Positions 37,237 through 49,400 of a DNA stretch of 64,000 bases are shown piece after piece; positions within the stretch are counted from its first letter, which is position 1; each line of letters starts with the position of its first letter. This stretch comes from Streptomyces sp. NBC_00425 (lineage in GTDB: Bacteria > Actinomycetota > Actinomycetes > Streptomycetales > Streptomycetaceae). The notes beneath the pieces were generated by a model that did no database searches, was not told the DNA's origin, and was given only the letters and a program-made list of their open reading frames with translations. The translations under genes were made by a program, and so were the position numbers. The stretch lies in the NCBI RefSeq assembly GCF_036030735.1, contig NZ_CP107928.1, positions 1,488,001-1,552,000 of the forward strand, given 5' to 3'.

Positions 37237-38226
37237 ATGGCGGGTGCCATTCACGCCACGGGTCTGGTCAAGACCTTCGGCAAGACCCGGGCGCTGGACG
37301 GAGTGGACCTTGACGTGCCGGAAGGCAGCGTCCTCGGACTGCTCGGCCCCAACGGAGCGGGCAAGACCACGACGGTGCGCCTGCTCGCCACCCTGCTGCG
37401 GCCCGACGCGGGCACCGCCGTCGTGGCGGGCCACGACGTGGTCCGCCACCCTGACCGGGTCCGGCTCTCCATCGGCCTCTCGGGCCAGTTCGCCGCCGTC
37501 GACGACCGGCTCACGGGCCGGGAGAACCTACGGATGATCGGTGAGCTGTACGGGCTTCGCTCCCGGGCCGCCCTCGGGCGCGCGGACGAGCTGCTGGACC
37601 GGTTCGACCTCACCGGGGCCGCCGACCGGATGTCCAGCACGTACTCGGGCGGCATGCGGCGACGTCTGGACCTGGCCTGCGCGCTCGTCGTGCGCCCTTC
37701 GGTGATGTTCCTCGACGAGCCGTCGACCGGCCTGGATCCGACCAGCCGGCTGATGCTGTGGGACGCCATCGAGGGCCTCGTGTCGCAGGGCACCACGCTC
37801 CTGCTCACCACTCAGTACCTCGAGGAGGCCGACCGCCTGGCGCGGGACATCGCGGTCGTCGACCACGGACGGATCATCGCCCGTGGCTCACCGCGCGAAC
37901 TGAAGGCGCAGGCGGGCGGCCAGCGGGTGGAGGCGGTCGTCTCCCGGCGCGGGCAACTCGACTCCGCGGCCGCTCTGCTGGCCCGGTACGGCACCCGCGC
38001 ACCGGACGTCGACGGCCCCCGCGGCATGGTCTCGGTTCCCGTCGACGGCGGGGTGCGGCTGGTGACCCAGGTGATCGCCGCACTGGACGACGCAGGCATC
38101 GAGGTCACCGACATCGGACTGCGCCGCCCCACGCTCGACGAGGTCTTCCTCGCCCTCACCGAGGCCGCCCCGGGGAACACATCGCGCACGGCGGTCGGTG
38201 CCGGCGCGGCGAACGAGAAGGAGTGA
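37237..38226 (+). CDS. DrrA-type ABC exporter ATP-binding protein
   Basis: A 329-residue ATPase from ATG 37237 with Walker A GPNGAGKT (37-44), signature YSGGMRRRL and Walker B VMFLDEPSTGLDP. A DrrA-type C-terminal extension follows, ending in a domain with TLDEVFLALT. Members of the daunorubicin-resistance family pair with an ABC-2 permease to export antibiotics. Its TGA overlaps the ATG of the permease gene by one base, so the two are translationally coupled. In this cluster it is the best candidate for self-resistance by export of the finished macrolide. Confidence 0.94.
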   Translation: MAGAIHATGLVKTFGKTRALDGVDLDVPEGSVLGLLGPNGAGKTTTVRLLATLLRPDAGTAVVAGHDVVRHPDRVRLSIGLSGQFAAVDDRLTGRENLRMIGELYGLRSRAALGRADELLDRFDLTGAADRMSSTYSGGMRRRLDLACALVVRPSVMFLDEPSTGLDPTSRLMLWDAIEGLVSQGTTLLLTTQYLEEADRLARDIAVVDHGRIIARGSPRELKAQAGGQRVEAVVSRRGQLDSAAALLARYGTRAPDVDGPRGMVSVPVDGGVRLVTQVIAALDDAGIEVTDIGLRRPTLDEVFLALTEAAPGNTSRTAVGAGAANEKE

Positions 38227-39077
38227 TGAACGTGTCGGCCACGGCATCGTCCGTACCCGGGCTGAGGCCCGGATCGGCCGCCAAATCGCTGCGCGACGTA
38301 CTCGTCGTGACGCGGCGCAACGTGATCCGGACGATCCGCATCCCCGAGGTGGTCGTCCTCAGTCTGGTGCAGCCGATCGTCTTCGTGCTGCTCTTCGCCT
38401 ACATCTTCGCCGGGTCGTTCAGCCTGCCCGGCGCCGCGAACGCCGCCGCATACCGCGAGTACATGATGCCCGGGTTCTTCGCGCAGACCATCGCCTTCGC
38501 CACCGCCGGCAACAGCAGTGTCAGCATGGCCAACGACATGCAGAGCGGCATGGTCGACCGGTTCCGCTCCCTGCCGATGGCGCGGGGGGCGCTGCTCACC
38601 GGCCGCACCGTCGCGGATCTCGTGCAGAACGTCATGGTGATGACGGTGATGGTGCTGTGCGCGCTGCTGGTCGGCTGGCGCATCCATCACGGGGCGCTGC
38701 GGGCCGCCGCCGCATTCGGCCTGCTGCTGCTGATGGGTTACGCGCTGTCGTGGGTGGGTGTCGTCATCGGCCTGTCGGTGCGCGCCCCGGAGGCGGCGGC
38801 CACCAGCAACTTCCTGTGGCTGTTCCCGCTGACGTTCCTCTCCAACGCGTTCGTGGCGCCCTCCACGCTCCCGACGGTGCTGCGCTGGGCCGCCGAGTGG
38901 AACCCGCTGAGCGCGACGGTGCAGGCGACACGGCAACTGTTCGGCAACCCGGGGCTCGCGGCCACGGGCGCCTGGCCCGCCCAGCATCCCGTGCTGGTGT
39001 CGTTGTCCTGGTCGGTGCTGATCGCGGTGGTGGGCCGGACGCTGGCGGTGCGCCGCTACCGTGCGGCCGGCACGTGA
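38226..39077 (+). CDS. DrrB-type ABC-2 exporter permease
   Basis: A 283-residue membrane protein from ATG 38226. Six hydrophobic segments can be seen, beginning with VVVLSLVQPIVFVLLFAYIF and ending with VLVSLSWSVLIAVVGRTLAV. The family motif EYMMPGFFAQTIAF and the cytoplasmic MVDRFRSLPMARGALLTGR region match DrrB-like permeases. It would form the channel of the exporter with the ATPase encoded just before. The decayed ligase-PKS gene begins 10 bp later and is probably co-transcribed. Confidence 0.93.
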   Translation: MNVSATASSVPGLRPGSAAKSLRDVLVVTRRNVIRTIRIPEVVVLSLVQPIVFVLLFAYIFAGSFSLPGAANAAAYREYMMPGFFAQTIAFATAGNSSVSMANDMQSGMVDRFRSLPMARGALLTGRTVADLVQNVMVMTVMVLCALLVGWRIHHGALRAAAAFGLLLLMGYALSWVGVVIGLSVRAPEAAATSNFLWLFPLTFLSNAFVAPSTLPTVLRWAAEWNPLSATVQATRQLFGNPGLAATGAWPAQHPVLVSLSWSVLIAVVGRTLAVRRYRAAGT

Positions 39078-39087
39078 GGAGGAAGTC

Positions 39088-41667
39088 GTGACCGCGGACG
39101 GCACGTTCCAGGCGGGACTCATCCGCCCGGTGCACGAACTGCTCGCCGGGCACGCGGCCCAGCGGCCCGACCGGATCGCGTTCAAGGACTCCGGTCGGGC
39201 GGTGACCTGGGCCGAACTGGACCGGCGTACCGCCCGGGCGGCCGGTCATCTGGTGGGGCTGGGCCTGGCGCGAGGCGCTTCGGCGGTGATCTGCCTGCCC
39301 AACCGGGTGGAGGCGGTGGAGAGTTACCTCGCCGTCACCCGGGCGAGCGCCGTCGGGGTGCCGGTCGACCCGGAGTCGACCGACGCGGAACTGGCATACC
39401 TGCTGGACGACTGCGCGGCGCGGCTGGTCATCGCCGGTGCGGCGCAGCTGCCCCGGCTGCGCCGCGTGCTTGCGGACCGGCCGGACGTCGTCGTGGTCCT
39501 CGTGGGACGGGACTTCGAGCCGGGGTTCACGGAGGCGGCCGACGACGAGCTGCCGCGCTGGGAGGAACTGGCGTCGACGTGGTCGTTGCGCGATCCGCCC
39601 CGCGACGACCTGGGCCTGGACGAGCCGGCCTGGATGCTCTACACCTCCGGGACGGCCGGCCGGCCCCTCGGGGTCGTGACCACGCAGCGGACGTCGCTGT
39701 GGACGACGGCCGCCTGCAGCGCACCGCTGCTGGGGCTGTCCCCTCAGGACCGGGTCGTGTGGCCGGTGCCGCTCTTCCACGCGGCGGCGCACAACATGTG
39801 CGTGCTCGGTGTCGTGGCGGTCGGCGCCACGGTCTGCATCACGGACGGTCCGGCCGCCGACGAGGTGCTGCGCCGGGCCGTCGAGGAGCACGCCACCTTC
39901 CTGGTGGGTGTGCCCACGATGTACCGCCAGATGGTGGAGCTCGCCCGGTCCGGCGCGGTCGGCGGCTTGGCGCTGAGGGTGTGCACGGTGGCGGACTCGC
40001 CGTGTCCGCAGTCCCTGCACGAGGCGTTCCGTTCCGCGTTCGGCATCGCGCTGCTGGACGGCTACGGCTCGGCGGAGACCGGCGGCGCGATGACCACCCA
40101 CCTGCCGCAGGGCCCGTACGTGCCCGGCTCGTGCGGTGTGCCGCTGCCGGGACTGACGCTGCGGCTCACGGACCCGCGCACGGGCGACGAGGTGGAGCGG
40201 GGTGCCGAAGGCGAGGTGTGGGTGTCCGGTCCGGCACTGATGACCGGCTATCACCGGCAGCCTGAGGAAACCGCGAAGGTGCTTTCCGAAGGCTGGTACC
40301 GCACCGGTGACCTGGCCCGCCGGGACGCGGACGGATATCTGACGATCACCGGCCGGCTCGAGGAGCTGATCACCCGGGGCGGGGAGAACATCCACCCGCG
40401 CGAGGTGGAAGACGCCCTCGTGCGGGCGCCCGGGGTCGCGGACGCCGCCGTCGCGGGCGTAGCCCACGGGACGCTCGGCGAGGTGCCGGTCGCCTACGTG
40501 GTACCGACGGCCGGGGAGCTCGACGTGGCGGCGGTGCTGACCGCCTGCCGGCAGAGGTTGTCCGCGTACAAGCTCCCGGAGGAGATCCACGAGGTCATCG
40601 AGGTTCCTCGCGACCCGGCCGGGGAGATCGCCCGCGCACTGTTGGCGGGGCTGCCGACACGGCCGCTGTGGCGACGGTCCCGGAAGCGGTCGCGGGAAGC
40701 GCTCTGCTCTTCCGACGCCGTCGAACTGGGGCTGGACGACGCGGGCCATCCCCTGCTCTCGGCCGTGGTCGAACTGCCCGGGCGCGACGAACTGGTGTGC
40801 ACGGGCCGGATCACCGCGGCCGCCGGCGACCCGACGCTGCCGCAACGCGTGGACGGCGCGGCGGTGTTCGCCGGAGCGGCCCTGCTGGACCTGGTGCTGC
40901 ACGCGGCGGGCCGCGTCGGCTGCGCCCGGGCGCTGGACGTGGCGGCGGACGAGCCACTGGTGCTGCCGCGCGACGGCGGCGTGCAACTTCGGGTGACGGT
41001 CGGTGCGCCGGAGGCCGACGGGATCAGGCGGATCACGGTGCACGGGCGGCGGGACAAACGAGGCGCGTCACGAAGACCGTGGACCCGTTACGCGACGGCG
41101 ACGGTGGCGCCGGGCTCCCCCGCGGGATCCGACGTGAACCTGTCCGAGTGGCCTCCGCAGGGCGCCCGCCGGGTCGGCGGGGAGCGCGGCGCCGGCGGGC
41201 CGGACGCCGCGCGGACGCCCCGCGCCGTGTGGCGGCGCGGCGACGAGGTCTTCGTCGAGGTGGCGCTGCCCGACTGGGTGACGGGCCAGGACCGTCACGC
41301 CCTCCATCCTGTGCTGTTGGACGCTGCGCTGGCCGGCGCCGTACGCCCGGTCCGAGAGGCGGCGGTGCGCTGGCGGGACGTGTCCCTGTACGCCTCCGGC
41401 GCGTCCGTGCTGCGTGTGCGGCTTCTGCGGACGACGGACGGCTCCTGGGACCTGGAGGCGGCCGACGGCGCCGGGGACCCGGTGCTGACCGCGCGCTCGG
41501 TGACCTGCGCACCGCTGCGGGGCGACGCCGTACGAGCCGCGTCGGCTGCACAGCAGGACGCCCTCCTCGACCGCTGCTGGGACCCGTACGAACTGCCGCG
41601 GTCGGCGGCGCGCCCGCACCTGTGGACGGTGGTCGGCCCTGACGCGCCGCGGGTCCACGCGCCCTGA
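39088..41667 (+). pseudogene. Truncated copy of a CoA-ligase PKS: inactive ligase fused to DH remnant
   Basis: An 859-codon open frame from GTG 39088 with strong GAGGAGG. Residues 1-530 are an acyl-CoA/AMP ligase closely resembling the loading ligase of PKS-A (same opening, RPVHELL versus RPLHEIL). From about 560 the sequence jumps straight to a DH domain like that of PKS-A's last module. All ACP, KS, AT and KR domains in between are missing. The ligase has lost its key lysines: the ATP-loop TSGTTGRPKG is TSGTAGRPLG, the hinge VKELI is LEELI, and the catalytic STGK near the C-terminus is PAGE. The DH lacks its His as well. The frame ends at a TGA beyond which homology to PKS-A continues. I read it as an internally deleted, decaying duplicate; a residual scaffold role is possible, since the frame is long and well translated. 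Confidence 0.65.
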
Positions 41668-42434
41668 TGCCGGCGGGCGGCCGCGGCGAAAGCCGTCCCG
41701 CACGAGCTGCCGTCCGTGCTGCGAGCGGTCGACGAGGAAACGCCCGTCCCGCACGCCGCGACCCCCGGCCGGTGCAGGCCCGCTGGTCGTCGTGACCCGG
41801 GACGCGGTCGTCACGCGACGAGGACGCAGCGCCCCGGGGCCCGGTCCTGCGCTGCACCGACGAGACCCCGGACGCCGGTCCGCGCCACGTCCGGCATCCG
41901 CACGTCGTCCGGCGTGGCTCTCGCGCCGCGTGCGGCACGGGTCATCGCGGGTCCCGCGCTCTCACTCCCCGCCGGACGTCAGGCCCTGTTCGCGGGCGTC
42001 GAGACGACGGGGGCGGCCGAGACGCGGCCGGCCAGGACCCGGGACGACACCCGGCCGACGGCGGCCGGGCCGCTGCTCACGGGACAGGCCGGCGCGACGC
42101 CGCGCTGCGTCCGGCGGTCGACCCGGCTCCGGAGCGGGTGCGGTCGGCACCGGACGGGGCATCGGCTCCGTCGTGTTCGCGAAGCCCGCGCCCACCGTGG
42201 CCGGCCTGGTGGATGCGGCCGCGACGGCGGCGCTGCCGCGGGGCTCGGGGGCGAGGTCGTACGCCGAACGGCACGCGACACGGCCGCCGCCGGCCGGAGG
42301 GCTGCGCCACCGGCCGGCGGCTCGTGCGACGTCTTCGAGGTGGTGCGTGCGCCGACCACGTTCCGTGTGGTCGCACCGCTGCCACCGGCCGTCCTCGACG
42401 CGTCGAGGACGAGCGCACGGTGGCAGCGGCAACG
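41668..42434 (+). other. Non-coding remnant of a KR linker region
   Basis: No convincing gene in 767 bp. Just after the TGA at 41665 the same frame still reads ELPSVLRAVDEETPVPH (41704-41754), which aligns with the PKS-A segment DLTALAAAVEGGRPVPD at the equivalent place. A little further, in another frame, PLVVVTRDAVVT resembles RLVFLTSGAVPA of the same linker, and ALAPRAARVIA resembles ALRGRTARVPR. The region is thus the broken 3' part of the ligase-PKS copy. It separates that relic from the convergent KASIII-like gene. Confidence 0.55.
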
Positions 42435-43469
42435 TCACAGCGCCCAGGTGGGAAGATCGACGAGGGTGACGACAGCGGCCGTGCACATCCAGCCCGGGCC
42501 CTGGGAGATCAGCAGTACGTGGTCGCCGGGAGCCACCTCGCGCGTACGGACCAGATGCTCCAGGGTGATGAAGACATCGGCGCCGCCCACATGCCCGATG
42601 CCCTTGCCGAAGTCCCACGTGGAGCGGTCCATGGGCAGGCCGAGCGGCATCATGACCGAGTACTCGATCATCCGGCCGTCGATGTTGATCGGGACGACCT
42701 TGGCGATGTCGTCGGCATTCAGGTCGGCGTCGACGAGTGCCCGGCGGATGACACCGAGGTTGAAGAGGGTGAGTTTCTCGAGGGTCTCCGAGAGCGGGGT
42801 CTCGGTCTCGCTGTAGCGAGTGGCCCGTTCAGCCATGTCCGCGTCGCTTTCACGGCCTTCGTCCGCCAGCAGCGAGCCGTCACCGCGATGCCACCGTTCG
42901 AGCTCCGGCAGGATGCCCGCGCTCAGCGACCTGATCTGCGCGAACCCTTCGTCCGCGCTGAGCCAGACCGCGGCGCCGCCGTCGGAGAGGAAGTACGCCT
43001 GGCCGATGCCCGTGTAGCGGTCCGAGCCCGTAGCGGTGAAGTTCTCACCGGAGGTGAGCAGGACGTTCTCCGCCTGAGCGGCGCCCGTCATCTGCCCGAC
43101 CGCCACCTCCAGTGCCCCCAGCATGCCGTTGCAGCCCTGGCGCAGGTACAGGGACGAGACCGGCTCCACCTCCAATTCGCGCAGCACGTATCCGGGGGCG
43201 TAGGACCCGGGCGGCCCCTGGTAGTACACACCGCTGTGCACGTGGTGCGTGATGTCCTCGCGTTGCAGCTTCGACCGGTCCATGGCGACGCGCGCGGCGG
43301 AGATCGCGAGTTCCACGGCCGGGATGTCGTGCGCCAGGTGGGTGCCGGTGAGCCCGTTCGCGTCCACGAGCTCCTGGCTGATCAGCCCCTTGGACACAGC
43401 CCGCTCGACGGGCTCGAACTCGTGCAGCGTGACACCGAGCGAGTCGATGAACACATCGTCAATTCTCAT
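42435..43469 (-). CDS. KASIII-like acyltransferase (CerJ/ChlB3 type)
   Basis: A 344-residue thiolase-fold protein whose ATG (43469) overlaps the end of PKS-A by 11 bases; the Shine-Dalgarno GGAAAGG lies inside the PKS-A sequence, so translation is coupled. The nucleophile is Cys113 in LRQGCNGMLGALEVA. The His and Asn of true condensing KASIII are missing: VPHQAN is replaced by VPINIDG, and the asparagine loop by GHVGGADVF with His293 and Asp298. A Cys-His-Asp site is typical of the CerJ/ChlB3 group, which transfers acyl groups from carrier proteins to hydroxyls, often on sugars, instead of making carbon-carbon bonds. It is therefore a candidate to release the naphthoyl chain of PKS-A and attach it to the macrolide's sugar. 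Substrate assignment is inference. Confidence 0.85.
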   Translation of the reverse strand: MRIDDVFIDSLGVTLHEFEPVERAVSKGLISQELVDANGLTGTHLAHDIPAVELAISAARVAMDRSKLQREDITHHVHSGVYYQGPPGSYAPGYVLRELEVEPVSSLYLRQGCNGMLGALEVAVGQMTGAAQAENVLLTSGENFTATGSDRYTGIGQAYFLSDGGAAVWLSADEGFAQIRSLSAGILPELERWHRGDGSLLADEGRESDADMAERATRYSETETPLSETLEKLTLFNLGVIRRALVDADLNADDIAKVVPINIDGRMIEYSVMMPLGLPMDRSTWDFGKGIGHVGGADVFITLEHLVRTREVAPGDHVLLISQGPGWMCTAAVVTLVDLPTWAL

Positions 43470-46400
43470 CCGAGGGCCTTTCCGTTCCGTTGAGTCGTGA
43501 GGACGCCGGGGCGAGGATCCGCTCGATCAGGTGCGCCGCGAGGTCCACAGGCGTGTCGAACTCGAACGCCACCTTCGTCGGCAGCCTCAGCCCGGTCGCC
43601 TCGACGAGTGCCGTGCGCAGTTGCAGAGCGGTGAGCGAGTCGAATCCGAGGTTCCTCAGCGGGGCGTCCGCGGCCACGCTGCCAGGTGTGGCGTGGCCGA
43701 GGACGGCACTCGCCCGGTCCCGTACGAGGTCGGTCACCACCGTCTCCCGCTCCGCCTTGCTCATCGCCGCCAGGCGGTGTCGCAGGTCCGTCTGCTCCGC
43801 CGGCGTGGCCCGGGCCGTGCGGCGGGCGCCGACGTGCACGATGGCCCGCAGGACGGAGGCCACATTGCCGGTCTCCGCGTCGCCGGCCAGTCCGGCGAAG
43901 TCCAGCCGGGACGCGATCACGAGGCCGCGCCCCGCCGCCCACGCAGCGTCGAAGAGCCCGAGACCCTGCCGTTCGGTGAGCGGATGCGTTCCGCGCGGCG
44001 CCACCGGGAGCCGGTCCTTCCCGGCCTGCCCCGGCAGACCGCTCGCCCCGGCCCACGGACCCCATGCGATCGAGGTGGCGGCGACACCACGGGAGCGCAT
44101 GTGGTGGGCGAACGCGTCCAGGAAGGCGTTGGCGGCCGCGTAGTCGGCCTGTCCAGGACCGCCCAGGATGCCGGCGGCCGAGGAGAACAGCACGAACTGC
44201 CCCACCCCTGCCTCGCGGACCTGTTCGTACAGGTTCACGACCGCGTCCACCTTGGGGCGCAGTACCTTGCTCAGGCGCTCCGCCGTCAGGGACGGGAGAC
44301 CGCCGTCGTCCGCCGCGCCGGCCGTGTGCACCACGGCCCCGATCCGCCGGTCCGTGAGCAGCGCGGCCAGGGCTTCGTGGTCCGCGACGTCGCAGGCGGC
44401 CACCTGGACCCGGGCCCCGAGCTCCGTCAGTTCGGCTTCCAGGAACGCCGCCTCCGGCGCGTCCGGGCCCTGACGGCTCGTCAGCAGCAGATCCCGCACT
44501 CCGTGCTCGGTCACCAGGTGGCGGGCCACGGCCGAGCCCAGCATGCCCGTCCCGCCGGTGACCAGCACCGTACCGTCCGGGCCGGCGTCCAGACCCGGGA
44601 GAGCACCGCCCGGTACGAGGCGGGCCAGCCGCGGGACCCGCGCCGTCCGTCCGCGCAGCGCCCACTGCGGTTCGGTGGAGGACGCCACGCGGTCCAGGGC
44701 GCGCCAGGTGGGCTTGGCGAGGTCGGTGTCCACGAGTACGAAGCGGTCCGGGTACTCCGTCTGCGCGCCGCGGATCAGACCCCAGACGCCCGCTGCCGCG
44801 AGGTTGAGCGGCGACGTGTCGTCGGGCCCGGCCACAGCGGGGACCGCGCCACTGGTGAGGAACACCAGCCGGGAGCGGTCGAAGGCCGGTGTGCTCACCC
44901 ACGCACGGGCTGTCTGAAGGGCACGGGCCGTGGTGGCGTGAACGGCGTCCACCAGTTCCCGCCCGGCCGGCTCGCCGGGCTGCTCCAGGAAGGGGACCAC
45001 CACGACGTCGGGGACGGGTCGGCCCCCCTCCACGGCGGCCGCCAGCGCCGTCAGGTCCGGGTACGTCTCCGTGTAGCGTCCCGCGGTCATCAGCGAGGAC
45101 CGCATGCGCACGGGATCCTCGCCCACGACGGCCCACGTGGCGTCGGCGCCGGCGGTGTTCGCCCGTGTGTCCACTGCGGTCCACTCGATGCCGAACAGAG
45201 CGTCCTGCTGCGCCACGGTCGATGCCCTGAGCTCCGCACGCACGACGGGTGCGAGCCGCAGCGCCGGGACCGAGAGGACAGGGGATCCAGTGGCGTCGGC
45301 GGCGGCCAGTGACACCGAGCCGTTCGGCCCCTGGGAGACCCGGACGCGCAGGACGGAGGCGCCGGACGCGTGCAGCGAGACCTCTCCCCAGTCCCGTACC
45401 CGCCTGGACGCGGCGGCGATCTCGGGCGCGACGCCCTTCATGCCCGCCAGGCCGAGCAGTGCCTGTGCCAGCGCGGGGTGAAGTCCGAACCTCCGTGCCT
45501 CCTCACGCAGCGCGTCCGGTACGAGGATCTCCGCGAACACCTCGCTGTCCCGTCGCCATACGCTCCGAACGGCGGAGTGCAGGGTGCGGTACTCCAGGCG
45601 CAGCTCGGGTTCGGGCACCGGGAGGGCGTCCGCGGGCGGCCAGGTCTCGAGGTCCCAGTCCGGCTCGGCCGCCGTTGCGACCAGCTCACCCCTCGCGTGG
45701 CAGGTCCAGGGCAACCCCAGGACGTCGTCGCCGCGCCGGGAGTGCACGGAGACCGTGCGGACACCGGGCTCTCCACCCTCGCCGACCGTGACGCGGACCT
45801 GGACGGCGCCGGAACCCGGCATGACGAGCGGCGCCTGCGCGGTCAGGGTGCGCAGCCGGCCCCTGCCCAGCTGCCCGCCGGCCGAGAGTGCCAACTCCGC
45901 GGCGAGCCAGTCCACTTCCTGCTCCACACCCTCGGCCTGCCCGTCCGCCGACCACGCGGGCTTGCCCGCCGACAGCCGGCCGGTGAACACAACGGTCTCG
46001 GTACCGGGCAGTTCCACGGCCGCACCCAGCAGGGGATGCGAGGTGGAGACCGCGCCCACGCCGGACGCACCGCGGGAGGCGCCTGTCGGTGTGGTGAGCC
46101 AGTGGCGGGTGCCCTGGAAGGGGTAGGTGGGCAGGTCGGGGTGGATGGGTGTGGCGGTGGGCGCGGGGGTCGGGTGGAGGGTGACGCCTTGGGTCCAGGC
46201 GGTGCTGAGGGCGTGTGTCCAGTCGTGGGTGTCGCCGTGGTCGCGGTGGAGTGTGGCGAGGACGGCGCCCTGTTCGGCGAGGTCGTCCAGGGCGTCGAGT
46301 GTTTCCTGCGTCGGAGGGGTGAGGACGGGGTGAGGGCTGACCTCGATGAACGCGGTGATGCCGGCGTGGGCCAGGGCGCGGGTGGCGGCCTGGTAGTCGA

Positions 46401-49400
46401 CGGTGTGACGCAGGTTGCGGTACCAGTAGTCGGCGTCCAGGTGGGCGCCGTCGACGGGACCGCCGGTCAGGGAGGAGTAGAAGGGCAGTTCGCCGCTGCG
46501 TGGTGCGACGGGTGCCAGCGCCTCGAGGATCTGCTCCTTGATGGCCTCGGCGTGAACGGAGTGGGAGGCGTGATCGATCGGGACGCGTCGGTGCCTCACG
46601 TGGTGCTTCTCGCACCAGGCGGTGAGTTGGTCGAGTGTCTCCACGGGACCGGAGAGAACGGTGTTGGCGGGGCTGTTGAGCGCTCCGATGTCCAGTCCGA
46701 GGTCGGCGGCGATGGTCTCGGCCCGCTCCCGCGGCACTGCCAGGGAGATCATTCCGCCGCGGCCGGCGATCTGGGAGATCAGCTTCGAGCGCAGCGTCAC
46801 GATGCGCGCGCCGTCGGCCAGGGTGAGGGCGCCCGACACGGTCGCGGCGGCGATCTCGCCCTGCGAGTGACCCACCACCGCCACGGGACGGACGCCCGCG
46901 GCCTGCCACTGCGCGGCGAGGGACACCTTGACCGCCCACAGAGCCGGCTGGACGACGTCCACCCGATGGAAGTCGGGCTGACCCGGCTCACCACGCAGCA
47001 CCGCGAACAGATCCCAGTCGACGAACGGCTCCAACGCCTCACGGCACTCCTGCATACGCCGCGCGAAAGCACCGCCGTCGTCGAGAAGCTTGACGGCCAT
47101 GCCGGGCCACTGGGCACCCTGACCGGGGAACACGAACACGGGATCACCCAGCCGGCGACCGGAGCCGCGCACCACACCCGCGTGGCCGTCCGCATCCGTG
47201 TCCGCCAGCGCCCGCAGACGCGTCAGCAACTCGGTGCGGTCGTCCCCGGCGACCGCCGCACGGTGTTCGAACACCGTCCGCGAGCCCGCCAGCATGCGCG
47301 CCACCACGTCCGCGGACAGATCGGGATAGCGGTCCAGGAAGTCCGCCACCCGTCCCGCCTGGGCCCGCAGCGCACCCTCACCCCGCCCCGACAGCAGCAT
47401 CGGCACCCCCACCCCGCCGGACGGTTCGGCGACGGCCTCGGGAACAGGCTCGGCAGGCGGCTCCTCCAGGATCAGATGCGCGTTCGTACCACTGATCCCG
47501 AACGCCGAGACGCCGGCGCGGCGCGGGGTGCCGGTGCGCGGCCAGGGCTGGTTCTCCGTCAGCAGTTTGGCCTGGCCCGTGCTCCAGTCGACGTGGGGTG
47601 AGGGTTCGTCGATGTGGAGCGTGCGCGGCAGCGTGTCGTGCCTCATCGCCATGACCATCTTGATGACGCCGGCGACACCGGCCGCGGCCTGGGTGTGACC
47701 GATGTTGGACTTCACCGAACCCAGCAGGAGCGGCTCTCCGGCCGGACGGTCCTGACCGTAGGTCGCCAGAAGTGCCTGCGCCTCGATGGGGTCGCCGAGG
47801 GTGCTGCCGGTGCTGTGTGCCTCCACGGCGCTGATCTCGGCGGGAGTGAGGGCCGCCTGCGCCAGGGCGGTGCGGATCAGCCGTTGCTGCGCGGGACCGT
47901 TCGGGGCGGTGAGCCCGTTGGAGGCGCCGTCCTGGTTCACCGCCGAACCCCGCACCACGGCCAGGACCGGATGCCCCAGCCGACGTGCGTCCGACAGACG
48001 TTCCAGCAGCACCAGGCCGACACCCTCGGCGAAACCCGTGCCGTTCGCCCCGGCCGCGAACGCCCGACACCGACCGTCGGGAGACATGGCGCGCTGCCTG
48101 CTGAAAGCGGTGAACGTACCGGGAGTCGACAGGACGGTGGCGCCGCCCGCGAGGGCGAGGGTGCACTCGCCCTGCCGCAGCGACTGCGCCGCCAGATGGA
48201 TCGCCACCAGCGACGACGAACACGCCGTGTCCACCGTGATCGCCGGCCCCAGCAGACCCAGGAGATACGAAAGCCGACCGGAGATCACACTGGTGGCGTT
48301 GCCCGTGAGGAGCATGCCGTCCAGCCCGTCAGGGGCTTCGTGCAGCAAGGTCGAGCCGTACTCCTGGGCGATGGCGCCGACGAACACGCCGGCCGTGCTG
48401 TTGCCGAGGGATGTCGGGTCGATGCCCGCGCGTTCGAAGGTCTCCCAGGCCGTCTCCAGCAGCAGCCGCTGCTGCGGATCCATCGCCAGCGCCTCACGCG
48501 GCGATATCCCGAAGAACGCCTCGTCGAACCGCCCGGCATCCTCGAGGAAGCCACCGCTGCGGGAGTAGGACGTGCCCGGTCTGTCCGGGTCGGGGTCGTA
48601 CAGGGCGTCCAGGTCCCAGCCGCGGTCGTCGGGGAAGTCGCTGATCGCGTCGGTTCCCGAGCGCAGCAGTTCCCACAGGTCCTCCGGGCCTGCGACCCCA
48701 CCGGGCAGGCGGCACCCCATGGCGACGATGGCGATGGGGTCCGCGTCCGTCGTGGCGCTCGCCCGGAGCGCCGGGAGGGGCGCCGCTGCGGCGGCTCCGC
48801 CGCGGCTCTCGGCCAGGTGCTCCGCCAGGGCCTGCGGCGTCGGATGGTCGAAGACCACGGTCGGGGCCAGCCGCAGGCCGGTCGCGGTGTTGAGGCGGTT
48901 GCGCAGCTCGACGGCGGAGAGCGAGTCGAAGCCGATGTCCTTGAACGCGCTGTCGGCGCGTACGGCCTGCGGCGACTCGTGTCCGAGGACCGCTGCCGCG
49001 TGCTTGCGCACCGCGTCGAGCAGGGCGCGTTCGGCCTCCTTCGCCGAGAGTCCGGCGAGCCAGGCGCCGGTACCCTGCGCGTCACCGGATTCGACGGCGG
49101 CGGTACGCCGCGTGACGGCGCGGACGAGACCGCTCAGCAGCGTGGGCACCCCGCCGGAACGCCGTCGCAGGGCGGCGTGGTCGAAGAGGGCGGCCACGAA
49201 GGCGGCGCCTCGCCGGGCGACGGCGGCGTCGAGCAGTGCCAGTCCCTGCTCGGCTTCGAGCGACCGGACGCCGTTGCGGGCGATGCGGACGCGGTCGGTG
49301 GCGCCCAGATGCGCGGTGAGACCGCCGGCCTCCCATAGGCCCCAGGCCACCGCGGTGGCAGGCAGTCCGAGCGAGCGCCGGTGCTCGGCCAGGGCGTCGA

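Noticed and set aside
39088..41667. An active free-standing starter-unit ligase
   Set aside because: The catalytic lysine of the C-terminal subdomain and the P-loop lysine are both replaced, and the frame continues into a dead DH fragment.
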